64,000 nucleotides of DNA from Weissella confusa (GTDB lineage: Bacteria; Bacillota; Bacilli; Lactobacillales; Lactobacillaceae): contig CP168942.1 of NCBI GenBank assembly GCA_041871065.1, positions 622,501-686,500 on the forward strand. Reading direction: 5' to 3'. Positions within the stretch are counted from its first letter, which is position 1, and every line of letters starts with the position of its first letter. The notes beneath the pieces are model-generated. The model was not told where the DNA came from and searched no databases. It worked only from the letters and a program-made list of their open reading frames with translations. Shown in pieces: positions 18,009 through 26,090 of this stretch. The translations under genes were made by a program, and so were the position numbers.

Positions 18009-18860
18009 ATGGGACGTAAGCGACAAGTATCTGTAGCGGGTGTTGTAATTGCATTGGGTGTATTTGCTTTGCAACAAACCGTGCTAAAAGATAATAATGG
18101 CACACAAGTAACGAAGACAAATTATGCACAATCAAGTGTTAAGTCTGATGCGAAAGTTAATTATGGCAGCACGTCAGACGAGCACCCAAATGAATCATTA
18201 GCATCATCAGTTTTGACAGCTAACGTGGTGAAGCAATTGGGTACGAATAGCGTTCGCTTTAATGGTAATGGTGCCTTCATTCTTAACAACAATAAGACTG
18301 ATTTGAATGCCAAGGTAAGTTCAGCGCCATATGTGCAACTTGCTAAGCAGGATTCTTTGGGTCGAGCTGGCGCTGCCAATGCGCTACTAACAAAGGCTAG
18401 CCGTCAATATCAATCACGTGATCAAACTGGTAATAGTCGCCAAATGGAACCAGTTGGCTGGCACCAGCTATCAATTGGTGGTAACTACAAGATGCTCTAT
18501 AATCGTGGGCACTCAATCGGTTACGCTTTGGCTGGAAGTGTACGTGGTTTTGATGCTTCTGAGGCAAATCCACAAAACATCACAGCGCAAACGGCGTGGG
18601 CTAACCAAGCGTCAAATGGTAACGACAGCAACACTGGTCAAAACTACTACGAGACACAAGTGCGACGTGCGCAAGATAACCGCAAGACGGTGCGTTACCG
18701 TGTAACGCCAGTTTACGATGGGGATAACTTGGTACCATCTGGATCACACCTTGAAGCGAAGTCATCAGATGGCTCACTTGAGTTTAATGTGTTCGTTCCT
18801 AACGTAGAGCCAGGTGTTGTGATTGATTACAGCACAGGTTACGCGAAGGTAGCTAAGTAA
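18009..18860 (+). CDS. Exported DNA/RNA non-specific endonuclease (EndA/NucA type)
   Basis: A 283-aa beta-beta-alpha metal nuclease. An N-terminal hydrophobic segment (about residues 8-24) exports or anchors it. The catalytic motif is NRGHSIGYAL (about residue 168), the EndA DRGH-type motif with the general base His, followed by conserved Asn-rich segments (QNITAQTAWANQASN) that carry the metal-binding Asn, and QDNRKTVRYRVTPVYDGDNLVP. Related enzymes degrade extracellular DNA or process DNA in competence. AGAAGGAG precedes ATG 18009. Single gene with its own terminator. Confidence 0.85.
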   Translation: MGRKRQVSVAGVVIALGVFALQQTVLKDNNGTQVTKTNYAQSSVKSDAKVNYGSTSDEHPNESLASSVLTANVVKQLGTNSVRFNGNGAFILNNNKTDLNAKVSSAPYVQLAKQDSLGRAGAANALLTKASRQYQSRDQTGNSRQMEPVGWHQLSIGGNYKMLYNRGHSIGYALAGSVRGFDASEANPQNITAQTAWANQASNGNDSNTGQNYYETQVRRAQDNRKTVRYRVTPVYDGDNLVPSGSHLEAKSSDGSLEFNVFVPNVEPGVVIDYSTGYAKVAK

Positions 18861-18872
18861 TAATATAGATAG

Positions 18873-18907
18873 AAAAAAGACCGAGATTTTAAAATCTCGG
18901 TCTTTTT
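18873..18907. terminator. Palindromic terminator after the nuclease gene
   Basis: AAAAAAGACCGAGATTTT pairs perfectly with AAAATCTCGGTCTTTTT. The symmetry means it can also end the minus-strand tRNA-Arg transcript. Confidence 0.9.
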
Positions 18908-18918
18908 AGCATATATGA

Positions 18919-18990
18919 TGAACTTGGAGGGAATCGAACCCTCATCTCCGGAACCGGAATCCGACGTGATATCCATTACACTACAAGTCC
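18919..18990 (-). tRNA. tRNA-Arg (anticodon CCG)
   Basis: On the minus strand the acceptor GGACTTG pairs with CAAGTTC, with discriminator A. The anticodon arm TCGGA/TCCGG encloses TTCCGGT, giving anticodon CCG for the CGG codon. The T-arm contains GGGTTCGAATCCC. It is 72 nt long and CCA is not encoded. Confidence 0.95.
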
Positions 18991-19046
18991 AATACGTTAT
19001 TTAGTATAGCCCAATTCTTTTAAAGCGCGCAATAGCATAAAATAGA

Positions 19047-19090
19047 TTAGGTTTAACCTTGCGTTTTGTTAAGTTTACCTTTAATATAAT
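19047..19090 (+). promoter_or_regulatory. Promoter of the XRE/ImmA operon with operator-like repeats
   Basis: TATAAT at 19085-19090 is a clear -10 box. TTAGGTTTAACC (19047-19058) contains the palindrome AGGTTTAACCT, and a related TTAAGTTTACC follows at about 19070. Copies of the same TTAGGTTTAA motif lie before the small membrane-protein gene at 20310, suggesting one regulator, most likely the adjacent XRE protein. Confidence 0.55.
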
Positions 19091-19144
19091 ACCTATAAGA
19101 CTGAAATAAACATTAAAAACACAAACAAGAAAAAGGTGAAAATT

Positions 19145-19528
19145 ATGGCATCATCAGAAGGTAAGGAGATTATGGGGCGAAACATTAAGCGCCTAATCAA
19201 GCAACGAGAAATTACAGCGGCCCGTTTGGCTGAAATCGTTGGTGTTTCAACGGCGACGATTTCTGATTGGTCAAACGGTAAGACGTACCCACGTATCGAT
19301 AAGATTGAAGCAATGGCTGAATACTTTGGTGTGTCAAAGTCTGACCTAGTTGAAGATCCAGATAAGGTTTCAACGGCCGTTGCGACTGATGAACCAGTTT
19401 TGATGGCAGCACACTGGGGCTTGGATATTTCAGGATTGCCTGACGAAGATCGTCACCGTGTTATCGACCGTGCCAAGGCATATATTGAAGGATTGATTGC
19501 TGACTACGAGGACCGCAATGCGAAGTAA
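19145..19528 (+). CDS. XRE family transcriptional regulator
   Basis: A 127-aa phage-repressor-like protein. The N-terminal HTH domain covers about residues 8-62, with LAEIVGVSTATISDWSNGK as the helix-turn-helix core and YPRIDKIEAMAEYFGVSKSDL completing it. The C-terminal part (ISGLPDEDRHRVIDRAKAYI) resembles the linker/dimer region of such repressors. AAAGG precedes ATG 19145. It overlaps the following ImmA/IrrE-like gene by 11 bases, the standard repressor/anti-repressor pair. It probably binds the TTAGGTTTAA motifs in its own promoter. Confidence 0.9.
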   Translation: MASSEGKEIMGRNIKRLIKQREITAARLAEIVGVSTATISDWSNGKTYPRIDKIEAMAEYFGVSKSDLVEDPDKVSTAVATDEPVLMAAHWGLDISGLPDEDRHRVIDRAKAYIEGLIADYEDRNAK

Positions 19529-19976
19529 TGATTACGATGATCTATTAATGCGCGTAGAGGATGATCTGACGCAACACGGGTTAGAACCTATCATTCTAGA
19601 TACGATGCCATTAAAAGAAAATTCGGGATTAGACGGTGTTGCTTACTTGAAAGGTGACAAGGCATACATCTTCATCGACCGCGAACTAGATACATTCGAT
19701 AAGGCACGTACGCTGGTCGAAGAATATCATCACGCTATTTCTGATTTAGGGGATCATTTGGACTATGATGCTGTCCGGGCCCATAATAATGAAGTTAACG
19801 CGCGTGAAGAAGTGATTGCCTACATGACTTCAGAAGATGATTTAATGCGTATTGCCCGTCAACACTCAGATGAACCTTTTGCAGCTTGGATGTTAGAAGA
19901 GCATTTGGGCTACCCAAGTGATTTTGCTGACGAGACGGTTAACTATTATCAGCGTCGTGGATTACTCCCTGGCTAA
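19518..19976 (+). CDS. ImmA/IrrE-type metallopeptidase
   Basis: A 152-aa protein of the ImmA/IrrE family, whose members cleave a partner XRE repressor. The metal-binding motif is LVEEYHHAISDLG (about residue 70), a variant of the family E-E-x-x-H-H pattern, followed by NEVNAREEVIAYM, which supplies the third ligand region. ATG 19518 lies inside the end of the XRE gene, so the two are translationally coupled. What activates cleavage is not known. Confidence 0.85.
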   Translation: MRSNDYDDLLMRVEDDLTQHGLEPIILDTMPLKENSGLDGVAYLKGDKAYIFIDRELDTFDKARTLVEEYHHAISDLGDHLDYDAVRAHNNEVNAREEVIAYMTSEDDLMRIARQHSDEPFAAWMLEEHLGYPSDFADETVNYYQRRGLLPG

Positions 19977-19999
19977 CATGTTGAAAGAAGGAATCGATT

Positions 20000-20179
20000 A
20001 TGGCTTTACCATCTAACCAACGTAACGGTATGCATTTTCAATCAACGCTATCAAATGTCTCAAAAGATAAGCAAAAAGCAGTTAAGTACGCCCAAAAAGG
20101 GGCAACTCGTCGAGACATGCTTGAGATTATTAATGCCTTTAACGCAGCCCACCCAATGGACCGCATTAGTTACCGTTAA
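20000..20179 (+). CDS. Small basic protein of unknown function (59 aa)
   Basis: A short open frame from ATG 20000 to TAA 20177-20179, behind GAAAGAAGGAATCGATT, 23 bases after the ImmA-like gene. The product is basic and helical (SKDKQKAVKYAQKGATRRDM), ending HPMDRISYR. No known domain recognised. It is probably the third gene of the XRE/ImmA operon. Confidence 0.65.
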   Translation: MALPSNQRNGMHFQSTLSNVSKDKQKAVKYAQKGATRRDMLEIINAFNAAHPMDRISYR

Positions 20180-20287
20180 TTAAAACCTAACTTTAGGGTT
20201 GAAATTAGTTAAAACCTAATATATAATAAATTATGTCCTAAGCGATAGACGTTTAGGACTTTAATTAACAACATCAGTTAGGTTTAA
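20180..20287 (+). promoter_or_regulatory. Operator-rich promoter region of the small membrane-protein gene
   Basis: TTAAAACCTAA occurs at 20180-20190 and again at 20209-20219, and the reverse orientation TTAGGTTTAA at 20278-20287. AACCTAACTTTAGGGTT (20184-20200) forms an imperfect inverted repeat. TATAAT is at 20222-20227. A hairpin (20235-20259, GTCCTAAGCG/CGTTTAGGAC) lies in the transcribed leader. The motif is shared with the XRE promoter at 19047. Confidence 0.5.
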
Positions 20288-20309
20288 ATTAATCGTGGGA
20301 GGTAATGTT

Positions 20310-20522
20310 ATGATTGCAGCATGGAATGGAGTATTTGTTTTGGGGCTTTTGATGGCGATTGCATGGTTGATCTTAGTGACGTTAGCAACTGCGATTGATT
20401 TCCTTTGGGATTTGCGTGGCGTACACGTACTACGCGGATTAGGTCGTGTAGCACGTTATGCACTAGCTCGTTTGAGTGGTGCAAACGCTAGTCAAGCACA
20501 CCAAATTGTTTTGCAAAAATAA
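20310..20522 (+). CDS. Small membrane protein (70 aa)
   Basis: A 70-aa protein with one long N-terminal membrane segment (about residues 6-32, FVLGLLMAIAWLILVTLATAIDFLW) and a basic amphipathic C-terminal half (RGVHVLRGLGRVARYALARL). No known family recognised. GGGAGG is 7 bases before ATG 20310. Its promoter carries the same repeats as the XRE operon, so it is likely a target of that regulator. Confidence 0.7.
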   Translation: MIAAWNGVFVLGLLMAIAWLILVTLATAIDFLWDLRGVHVLRGLGRVARYALARLSGANASQAHQIVLQK

Positions 20523-20532
20523 GCGAGTTTTC

Positions 20533-20572
20533 TAACGCATCTGGTTCTGTGAGGCCGGGTGCGTTTTGTTTT
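20533..20572 (+). terminator. Terminator of the small membrane-protein gene
   Basis: AACGCATCTGG pairs with CCGGGTGCGTT (three G-U pairs), followed by a TTGTTTTG tract. Confidence 0.75.
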
Positions 20573-20687
20573 GGGACATAGCACATTAAAAATTCACATT
20601 TTCTGGAATTTCGTCATAAATTACGCCAAATAAATCTAAAATGTCTTGCTATTCTTTTACAAGAGAGAAATGGAAGGCATGAATGTT

Positions 20688-21419
20688 ATGAAAAAGTGGC
20701 AAAAGGTTGGTATGGCAGTTGTGACATTTATTGTCGCACTAGGCATGCAAGTAACAGCATACGGGGAAGAGACGAAAGTGTTTGATACAAACGCACAAAC
20801 GTCTGCTGTACCAATGGCGGATACGCCTGATAATGAAGAAATGTATACGGCGTATACGACCGCGTTGGGGAAGGTCGATAGTATGCGCGATCGCTTTAAG
20901 GCACAAGCCGATGTCGTAGATGCTTTGAAGAAGGCAACTCATCAATTGAGCGATCACCAAGGACAAATGGAACAAGGGTTGTTGTCTCTAGAACAAGCCG
21001 CCTACCAATATGTCGCTGACTACATTTTTTTGATTCACGAAATTCGTTTGCTAACGATTTTTGATAACGACCGCGATGGTTGGGAAGATCGTTTGAAGAG
21101 TGAAGAAGATCAACTACAGGAAAACCTACACGAGTTCCAATCATTGAACGACCCATTTACGTTGCAACAAATGATTGGTATGGCAGACTTCGATTTGATT
21201 AGCGAAGCGTTGTCAGAGGAAGAGGTTGTTAAGGCATCGTCAATTTCATTGGCTAGCCGTGACGAACGTTCATTGATTGATATGACAGGGACGTGGTTCT
21301 CAGTTATTGGAACGGTGACGTTGCTTGTGATTTTGACATTGATTGAATTGCACACGAGCTTCATGTCAACGACGTTCCGCCGTACAAAGCGTCGTCTTGT
21401 AAATTCTATGAAAAAGTAA
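20688..21419 (+). CDS. Exported protein with coiled-coil and C-terminal membrane anchor
   Basis: Function not recognised. A signal peptide starts MKKWQKVG, with a hydrophobic core TFIVALGM and a likely cleavage at AYG-E near residue 25. The middle is charged and helical (DRFKAQADVVDALKKATHQL through EDQLQENLHEFQSL), probably coiled-coil, outside the cell. The last 40 residues form a membrane segment (VIGTVTLLVILTLIEL) and a basic tail (RRTKRRLVNSMKK), so the protein is anchored at the C-terminus without an LPXTG motif. Start chosen at ATG 20688 because GGAAGG lies 10 bases upstream; in-frame ATGs at 20679 and 20670 are alternatives. Confidence 0.65.
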   Translation: MKKWQKVGMAVVTFIVALGMQVTAYGEETKVFDTNAQTSAVPMADTPDNEEMYTAYTTALGKVDSMRDRFKAQADVVDALKKATHQLSDHQGQMEQGLLSLEQAAYQYVADYIFLIHEIRLLTIFDNDRDGWEDRLKSEEDQLQENLHEFQSLNDPFTLQQMIGMADFDLISEALSEEEVVKASSISLASRDERSLIDMTGTWFSVIGTVTLLVILTLIELHTSFMSTTFRRTKRRLVNSMKK

Positions 21420-21420
21420 C

Positions 21421-21452
21421 AAATGCCCAGGAGCGAATCCTGGGCATTTTTG
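21421..21452 (+). terminator. Terminator after the exported coiled-coil protein gene
   Basis: AATGCCCAGGA pairs perfectly with TCCTGGGCATT around GCGAA, followed by TTTTTG. Confidence 0.9.
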
Positions 21453-21611
21453 TTCTTAATCAAAGCAAAAGTGAGCTTTTTTTAAGCTAGTGGCGTATAA
21501 TAAACATATCGGTTGGTTAGGAGTACTGATTTATTTCAGAACGAAAGATCGACTCGGTTCGTAACAAATTTCATATTTGTTGCGATGTTGAAAGCACGTT
21601 GTTACAACTGT

Positions 21612-21640
21612 TTGCGAAACTTTATACAAAGTCGTATAAT
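21612..21640 (+). promoter_or_regulatory. Promoter of gap
   Basis: TTGCGA and TATAAT with a 17-base spacer, 48 bases before the gap start codon. A second TATAAT at about 21495 may be an additional upstream promoter. Confidence 0.75.
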
Positions 21641-21688
21641 AGACAACGTAAAAACGTTTACAAAGAATTTCTGGGAGGAATCTTAATA

Positions 21689-22699
21689 ATGACTGTTAAG
21701 ATTGGTATCAACGGTTTCGGCCGTATTGGTCGTTTGGCCTTCCGTCGCATCCTTGAGTTGAAGGATACTGCGGACGACATCGAAGTTGTTGCAATTAACG
21801 ATTTGACTAACCCTGCTATGTTGGCATACTTGTTGAAGTATGACTCAACGCACGGTACTTTGAACGCTGAAGTTTCAGCTGACGAAGAAGGTATCATCGT
21901 TGATGGTAAGAAGATCCGCGTTTACGCTGAGCGTAACGCAGCTGACTTGAAGTGGGTTGCTAACGATGGTGTTGAAATCGTTTTGGAGTCTACTGGATTC
22001 TACACTTCAGCAGAAAAGTCACAAGCTCACTTGGATGCAGGTGCAAAGAAGGTCTTGATCTCAGCTCCAGCTGGAAACATCCCAACGGTTGTTTACGGAG
22101 TTAACCAAGACACTTTGACTTCAGATGATCACATCGTATCAGCTGGTTCATGCACGACGCAATCATTGGCTCCATTGGCTAACGCATTGGACAAGGAATT
22201 TGGTATCGAGATCGGTTTGATGACGACGGTTCACGCCTTCACTTCAACGCAAATGATCTTGGACGGTCCTAAGGGATCAAAGTTCCGTTCAAACCGTACT
22301 GCTTCAGCAAACACGATTCCTCACTCAACTGGTGCCGCTAAGGCTATCGGTTTGGTTGTTCCTTCTGTTGCAGGTAAGTTGGACGGTCACGCACAACGTG
22401 TTGGTGTTGTTGACGGTTCTGTTACTGAGTTGACGACTGTATTGTCAAAGACTGTAACTGCCGAAGAAGTTAACAACGCTGTTAAGAAGTATGTCAACGA
22501 TTCATTTGGTGTAAACGAAGACGAAATCGTTTCATCAGACATCATCGGCGACACGCACGGTGCTGTATTTGACCCAACTTTGACTAAGGTCATCACTGTT
22601 GGTGACAAGCAATTGGTTCAAACTGCTGCATGGTACGACAACGAATACGGTTTCACTTCAAACATGATCCGTACGTTGTTGCACTTGGCAACTCTCTAA
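21689..22699 (+). CDS. gap: Glyceraldehyde-3-phosphate dehydrogenase
   Basis: The glycolytic enzyme (336 aa) that oxidises and phosphorylates glyceraldehyde-3-phosphate with NAD. The NAD-binding start is [17 protein letters not shown], and the catalytic Cys is in [14 protein letters not shown] (about residue 155); the family usually reads SNASCTTNCLAP, so the sequence is slightly divergent there but keeps the Cys. WYDNEYGF near the C-terminus is typical. ATG 21689 follows GGGAGG by 10 bases. Followed by its own terminator and then pgk. Strong codon bias fits high expression. Confidence 0.97.
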   Translation: MTVKIGINGFGRIGRLAFRRILELKDTADDIEVVAINDLTNPAMLAYLLKYDSTHGTLNAEVSADEEGIIVDGKKIRVYAERNAADLKWVANDGVEIVLESTGFYTSAEKSQAHLDAGAKKVLISAPAGNIPTVVYGVNQDTLTSDDHIVSAGSCTTQSLAPLANALDKEFGIEIGLMTTVHAFTSTQMILDGPKGSKFRSNRTASANTIPHSTGAAKAIGLVVPSVAGKLDGHAQRVGVVDGSVTELTTVLSKTVTAEEVNNAVKKYVNDSFGVNEDEIVSSDIIGDTHGAVFDPTLTKVITVGDKQLVQTAAWYDNEYGFTSNMIRTLLHLATL

Positions 22700-22723
22700 T
22701 TGCTAGTTTCTAGTAGATAGAGT

Positions 22724-22763
22724 AAAAACAGGTGGTTTAGACATTCTGAACCACCTGTTTTTT
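22724..22763 (+). terminator. Terminator between gap and pgk
   Basis: AAAAACAGGTGGTTTA pairs with TGAACCACCTGTTTTTT. A TATAAT immediately after it (about 22767) may be the pgk promoter. Confidence 0.9.
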
Positions 22764-22825
22764 GATATAATATAGTTATTGATTTTTATTAAAAGCAATC
22801 ACACACAGAAAGAAGGACTTTTACA

Positions 22826-24049
22826 ATGGCTAAGTTGACTGTTGAAGACTTGGAATTGAAGGGTAAGAAGGTTTTGATGCGTGTTGACTTTAACGTTCCT
22901 TTGAAGGAAGAGAACGGTGAAGTTGTTGTCTCAAACGACAACCGTATCGTAGCTGCATTGCCAACTATTAAGTACGTTTTGGATAACGGCGGACGCGCTA
23001 TCTTGTTCTCACACTTGGGACGTATCAAGAGTGAAGATGACAAGAAGGGCTTGTCAATGAAGCCTGTTGCACAACGTTTGGCTGACTTGTTGGGTCAACC
23101 TGTTACTTTTGTTCCTGCTACTGAAGGTAAGGAATTGGAAGACGCAATCGCTGGTTTGGAAGATGGTCAAGTTTTGATCTTCGAGAACACGCGTTTCGAA
23201 GACGTTGTTAACGGTGAAGAAGTTAAGCGTGAGTCAAAGAACGATCCTGAGCTTGGTAAGTACTGGGCTTCATTGGGTGACGTCTTTGTTAACGATGCCT
23301 TTGGTACGGCTCACCGTGCCCACGCTTCAAACGTTGGTATCGCTTCAAACATCGCACAAACTGCTGCTGGATTCTTGATGGAAAAGGAAATCAAGTTCTT
23401 GGGTGGTGCCGTTGAAAACCCAGAGCGTCCATTCGTTGCTATCATCGGTGGTGCTAAGGTTTCAGACAAGATCACGATTATCGAGAACTTGTTGAAGAAG
23501 GCTGACAAGGTTATCGTTGGTGGTGGAATGGCATTTACGTTCGACGCAGCTAACGGTAAGGCTATCGGTAACTCATTGTTTGAAGAAGACAAGGTTGCCT
23601 TGGCTAAGCAATTGATCGAAGAAGCTGGCGACAAGTTGGTATTGCCTGTTGACGCCGTAGCAGCTGACAAGTTTGCTAACGATGCTGACACGTACATTGC
23701 TGAAGATGGTATCAAGGACGGTTACATGGGCCTTGATGCTGGTCCTAAGTCAATCGAATTGTTCAAGTCAGTTTTGTCAGACGCAAAGACTGTTGTTTGG
23801 AACGGACCTATGGGTGTGTTCGAAATGCCTAACTTTGCCAAGGGAACTTTGGCTATCGGTGAAGAATTGGTTAAGGTAACTAAGGAGAACGGTGCAACGA
23901 CTATCGTTGGTGGTGGTGACTCAACTGCCGCTGTTCAACAACTTGGTGTTGCTGACCAATTGAGCCACATCTCAACTGGTGGTGGTGCTTCATTGGAGTA
24001 CTTGGAAGGTAAGACTTTGCCAGGTATCGCAGCTATTTCTGAAAAGTAA
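22826..24049 (+). CDS. pgk: Phosphoglycerate kinase
   Basis: The glycolytic kinase (407 aa) that makes ATP from 1,3-bisphosphoglycerate. Start region [13 protein letters not shown] holds the signature [16 protein letters not shown], the nucleotide-loop region [12 protein letters not shown] and [16 protein letters not shown] close to the C-terminus are all present. AGAAGGA precedes ATG 22826. Normal family length and strong codon bias. Confidence 0.97.
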   Translation: MAKLTVEDLELKGKKVLMRVDFNVPLKEENGEVVVSNDNRIVAALPTIKYVLDNGGRAILFSHLGRIKSEDDKKGLSMKPVAQRLADLLGQPVTFVPATEGKELEDAIAGLEDGQVLIFENTRFEDVVNGEEVKRESKNDPELGKYWASLGDVFVNDAFGTAHRAHASNVGIASNIAQTAAGFLMEKEIKFLGGAVENPERPFVAIIGGAKVSDKITIIENLLKKADKVIVGGGMAFTFDAANGKAIGNSLFEEDKVALAKQLIEEAGDKLVLPVDAVAADKFANDADTYIAEDGIKDGYMGLDAGPKSIELFKSVLSDAKTVVWNGPMGVFEMPNFAKGTLAIGEELVKVTKENGATTIVGGGDSTAAVQQLGVADQLSHISTGGGASLEYLEGKTLPGIAAISEK

Positions 24050-24093
24050 TTTTGTCTCTACAAAATTACAAATCAGCTAATTAGTTGAAAAAT

Positions 24094-24135
24094 AAAACCG
24101 CTTAATTCACGATTTGTGAATTAAGCGGTTTTTTG
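24094..24135. terminator. Bidirectional terminator between pgk and the DUF554 gene
   Basis: AAAACCGCTTAATTCAC pairs perfectly with GTGAATTAAGCGGTTTT around GATTT. Confidence 0.9.
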
Positions 24136-24138
24136 TAT

Positions 24139-24876
24139 TTAGTGGGTTAGTACAGGTAGAATGTAGGTCATCCATAGCCAGCTAAGTGGCATGACGATGA
24201 TCATTGAAGGAATCATATCTGCAGTGGGAAACATCTTAACTTTAATCATACGGAATCCAGTGGCTAGCATCAGCACACCACCGACAGCCTTAAAGTCTGT
24301 AATCATGGCTGGGTTCGTCAGTGGGTAAATGAACCCAGCTAGCAAGAATAGAATAAAGAAGAAAATAAATTGTGGTACGGCGATTACTGAAACCACAAAG
24401 CCAAGGTTAGCTGCAAAAATAGTTGCCGTGAAGAAATCCAAAATTGACTTAGAAATCAAAATTGTCGCATCACCAGTCATACCGTTAACCAAGGAACCGT
24501 AGATACCAGTTCCTGAGGCGGTGAATAGGACGATGACCGTCAACAAGGTTGCCATGAATTCATCTTCAGGCATACTTGATTTCATTGGGATAACGCGAGC
24601 AATTTGGCGTTGCATAAAACCAGCACCACGGTTAACCAGTTGACCAACGTGGAAAATCAACCCAAGTGATGTCCCAAGAATCAAAGCAAAGATGACTGGC
24701 GCCATGTTCTTAGTTGGCGCAATGGCAATGACACCCATTGTCATTGAGGCGACGCCGAAAATCATGTTAATTTCATTTTTAAATTTATCAGAAATGCGGT
24801 TACCGAAAAGGACACCGACGATACCGCCCGCTAAAACGGACAAAGCATTAATAATAATACCAGTAGGCATATTCAT
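24139..24876 (-). CDS. DUF554 family membrane protein
   Basis: A 245-aa protein with about seven membrane segments of the DUF554 (YdfK-like) family, function unknown. Family features are the N-terminal GIIINALSVLAGGIVGVLFG, MGVIAIAPTKN, and FTASGTGIYGSLVNGMTGD. GGAGG lies 11 bases before ATG 24876, and a second ATG follows two codons later. A compact structured element (24906-25031) sits immediately upstream and contains an ACCTCC that could pair with this ribosome-binding site. Confidence 0.85.
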   Translation of the reverse strand: MNMPTGIIINALSVLAGGIVGVLFGNRISDKFKNEINMIFGVASMTMGVIAIAPTKNMAPVIFALILGTSLGLIFHVGQLVNRGAGFMQRQIARVIPMKSSMPEDEFMATLLTVIVLFTASGTGIYGSLVNGMTGDATILISKSILDFFTATIFAANLGFVVSVIAVPQFIFFFILFLLAGFIYPLTNPAMITDFKAVGGVLMLATGFRMIKVKMFPTADMIPSMIIVMPLSWLWMTYILPVLTH

Positions 24877-24905
24877 ATTCTATTTAACCTCCATAAAGTA
24901 GACTG

Positions 24906-25031
24906 GAAATATCGGAGGTTTGATACCTCCGATGTGACCAAGTCGCCCTTATCAGGGGCGTCCTTGGTCTTTACTCCTGGCTAAAGCCAGGGGTTTAGAC
25001 CAATAGCAGCCGTGATAAAACGCGATATTTC
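24906..25031. ncRNA. Compact structured element upstream of the DUF554 gene
   Basis: Closing stem GAAATATCG (24906-24914) pairs perfectly with CGATATTTC (25023-25031). Inside lie a 9-bp hairpin ATCGGAGGT/ACCTCCGAT (24911-24919/24925-24933) that shares four bases with the closing stem, GACCAAG/CTTGGTC (24936-24942/24963-24969) with inner CGCCC/GGGCG, and CCTGGC/GCCAGG (24976-24981/24986-24991). On the minus strand the last hairpin reads CCTGGCTTTAGCCAGG, very like the end hairpins of IS200/IS605 elements, while ACCTCC could pair with the DUF554 ribosome-binding site GGAGGT. So it is either an IS605-derived palindromic remnant or a riboswitch-like leader. Confidence 0.6.
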
Positions 25032-25113
25032 TATCTTACGCTTAATAAGTAAACGCAACAAATCCAAAAATGTGATAAACTATTCCAAAGAGTAATATTT
25101 AAGAGGACGTATT

Positions 25114-25992
25114 ATGGATATCCATAAGTTTGAGGTATTTTTAGATTTGGCGAAAACGCTAAGCTATACCGAGACCGCCGAACGTTTATTCACGACGCAA
25201 GGTAACATCTCAAAACAAATCTTAGCGCTAGAAAAGGAATTGGATACGAAGCTGTTTGAGCGTAGCCACCGAACCATCAAATTAACTGAGGCCGGGGGTA
25301 TTACTGCTATTTATGCAGCCAAAATTATGTCCGAATATGATGCGATGTTGCGTACACTTAATCAGCACGCAGCGGAATCTGAAAATACGCTGACGATCCT
25401 TGCGATTCCATCAGTTTCCAACTATCGCGGGTTTGAGTTGATTGCTGCATTCCATCATAAGCATCCGGAAATTTCATTGCACCTATCTGAAGTTGATCAC
25501 GGCGTTATTACTCAGTCGTTGGACAATGGTAAAGCGGATGTAGTGTTTGGTCGTGACTTCGGGGACATCAATGAGAAGTACGAAACAATCGTGACAGATA
25601 AGGATCAGTTTGTTTGCGTTGTACCAAAAGACCATCCATTGGCTGACGCGGCGCAGGTGAAAATTGGCGATTTGCAAGATGAAGAATTCTTATTGCTCGG
25701 GCGTGAAACAACGATTTATAACCGTGTGATGGCAATGGCCCGTACCGCTGGCTTCGAGCCAAAAGTGGCCTATGAAGGGCAACGTATCGATATCATCTTA
25801 AATATGATTGCTAACGGGATGGGTGTCTCAATCATGATGGAAAAGAGCGTTGATATGTCGGCTAACCCAGATATCATTAAGCGTCCGATTAACCTCAATG
25901 ATGTGAGTCAATTGGCCTTTATGCGTAAGAATACAGCCCAACATTCTAAGGCAAGTGAGCTCTTTTGGGAGTTCGTCGGTCAAAATAAGTAA
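25114..25992 (+). CDS. LysR family transcriptional regulator
   Basis: A 292-aa regulator. The winged helix-turn-helix is at the N-terminus (FEVFLDLAKTLSYTETAERLFTTQ, then GNISKQILALEKELDTKLFERS), and an effector-binding domain follows from about residue 90 (LTILAIPSVSNYRGFELIAAFH). AAGAGGACG precedes ATG 25114. It is divergent from the DUF554 gene across the structured element, so DUF554 could be its target, but this is inference. Effector unknown. Confidence 0.92.
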   Translation: MDIHKFEVFLDLAKTLSYTETAERLFTTQGNISKQILALEKELDTKLFERSHRTIKLTEAGGITAIYAAKIMSEYDAMLRTLNQHAAESENTLTILAIPSVSNYRGFELIAAFHHKHPEISLHLSEVDHGVITQSLDNGKADVVFGRDFGDINEKYETIVTDKDQFVCVVPKDHPLADAAQVKIGDLQDEEFLLLGRETTIYNRVMAMARTAGFEPKVAYEGQRIDIILNMIANGMGVSIMMEKSVDMSANPDIIKRPINLNDVSQLAFMRKNTAQHSKASELFWEFVGQNK

Positions 25993-26000
25993 ACATAATC

Positions 26001-26030
26001 AAAGCTCATGGTGCGTCCATGAGCTTTTTC
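26001..26030 (+). terminator. Terminator of the LysR gene
   Basis: AAAGCTCATGG pairs perfectly with CCATGAGCTTT around TGCGT, then a T-tract. Confidence 0.9.
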
Positions 26031-26090
26031 TTTTATTATCCGAAAAAGGCGAGTAAACTAACGGTGTCTAACAGAACGTGAGGAATGATT

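Noticed and set aside
18919..19976. A complete integrative element at tRNA-Arg with the XRE/ImmA pair
   Set aside because: The XRE/ImmA genes lie on the 5' side of the tRNA, no integrase and no tRNA 3'-end repeat were found.
21585..21605. A cre site before gap (TGAAAGCACGTTGT)
   Set aside because: The central CG is not in the required position; the match is poor.
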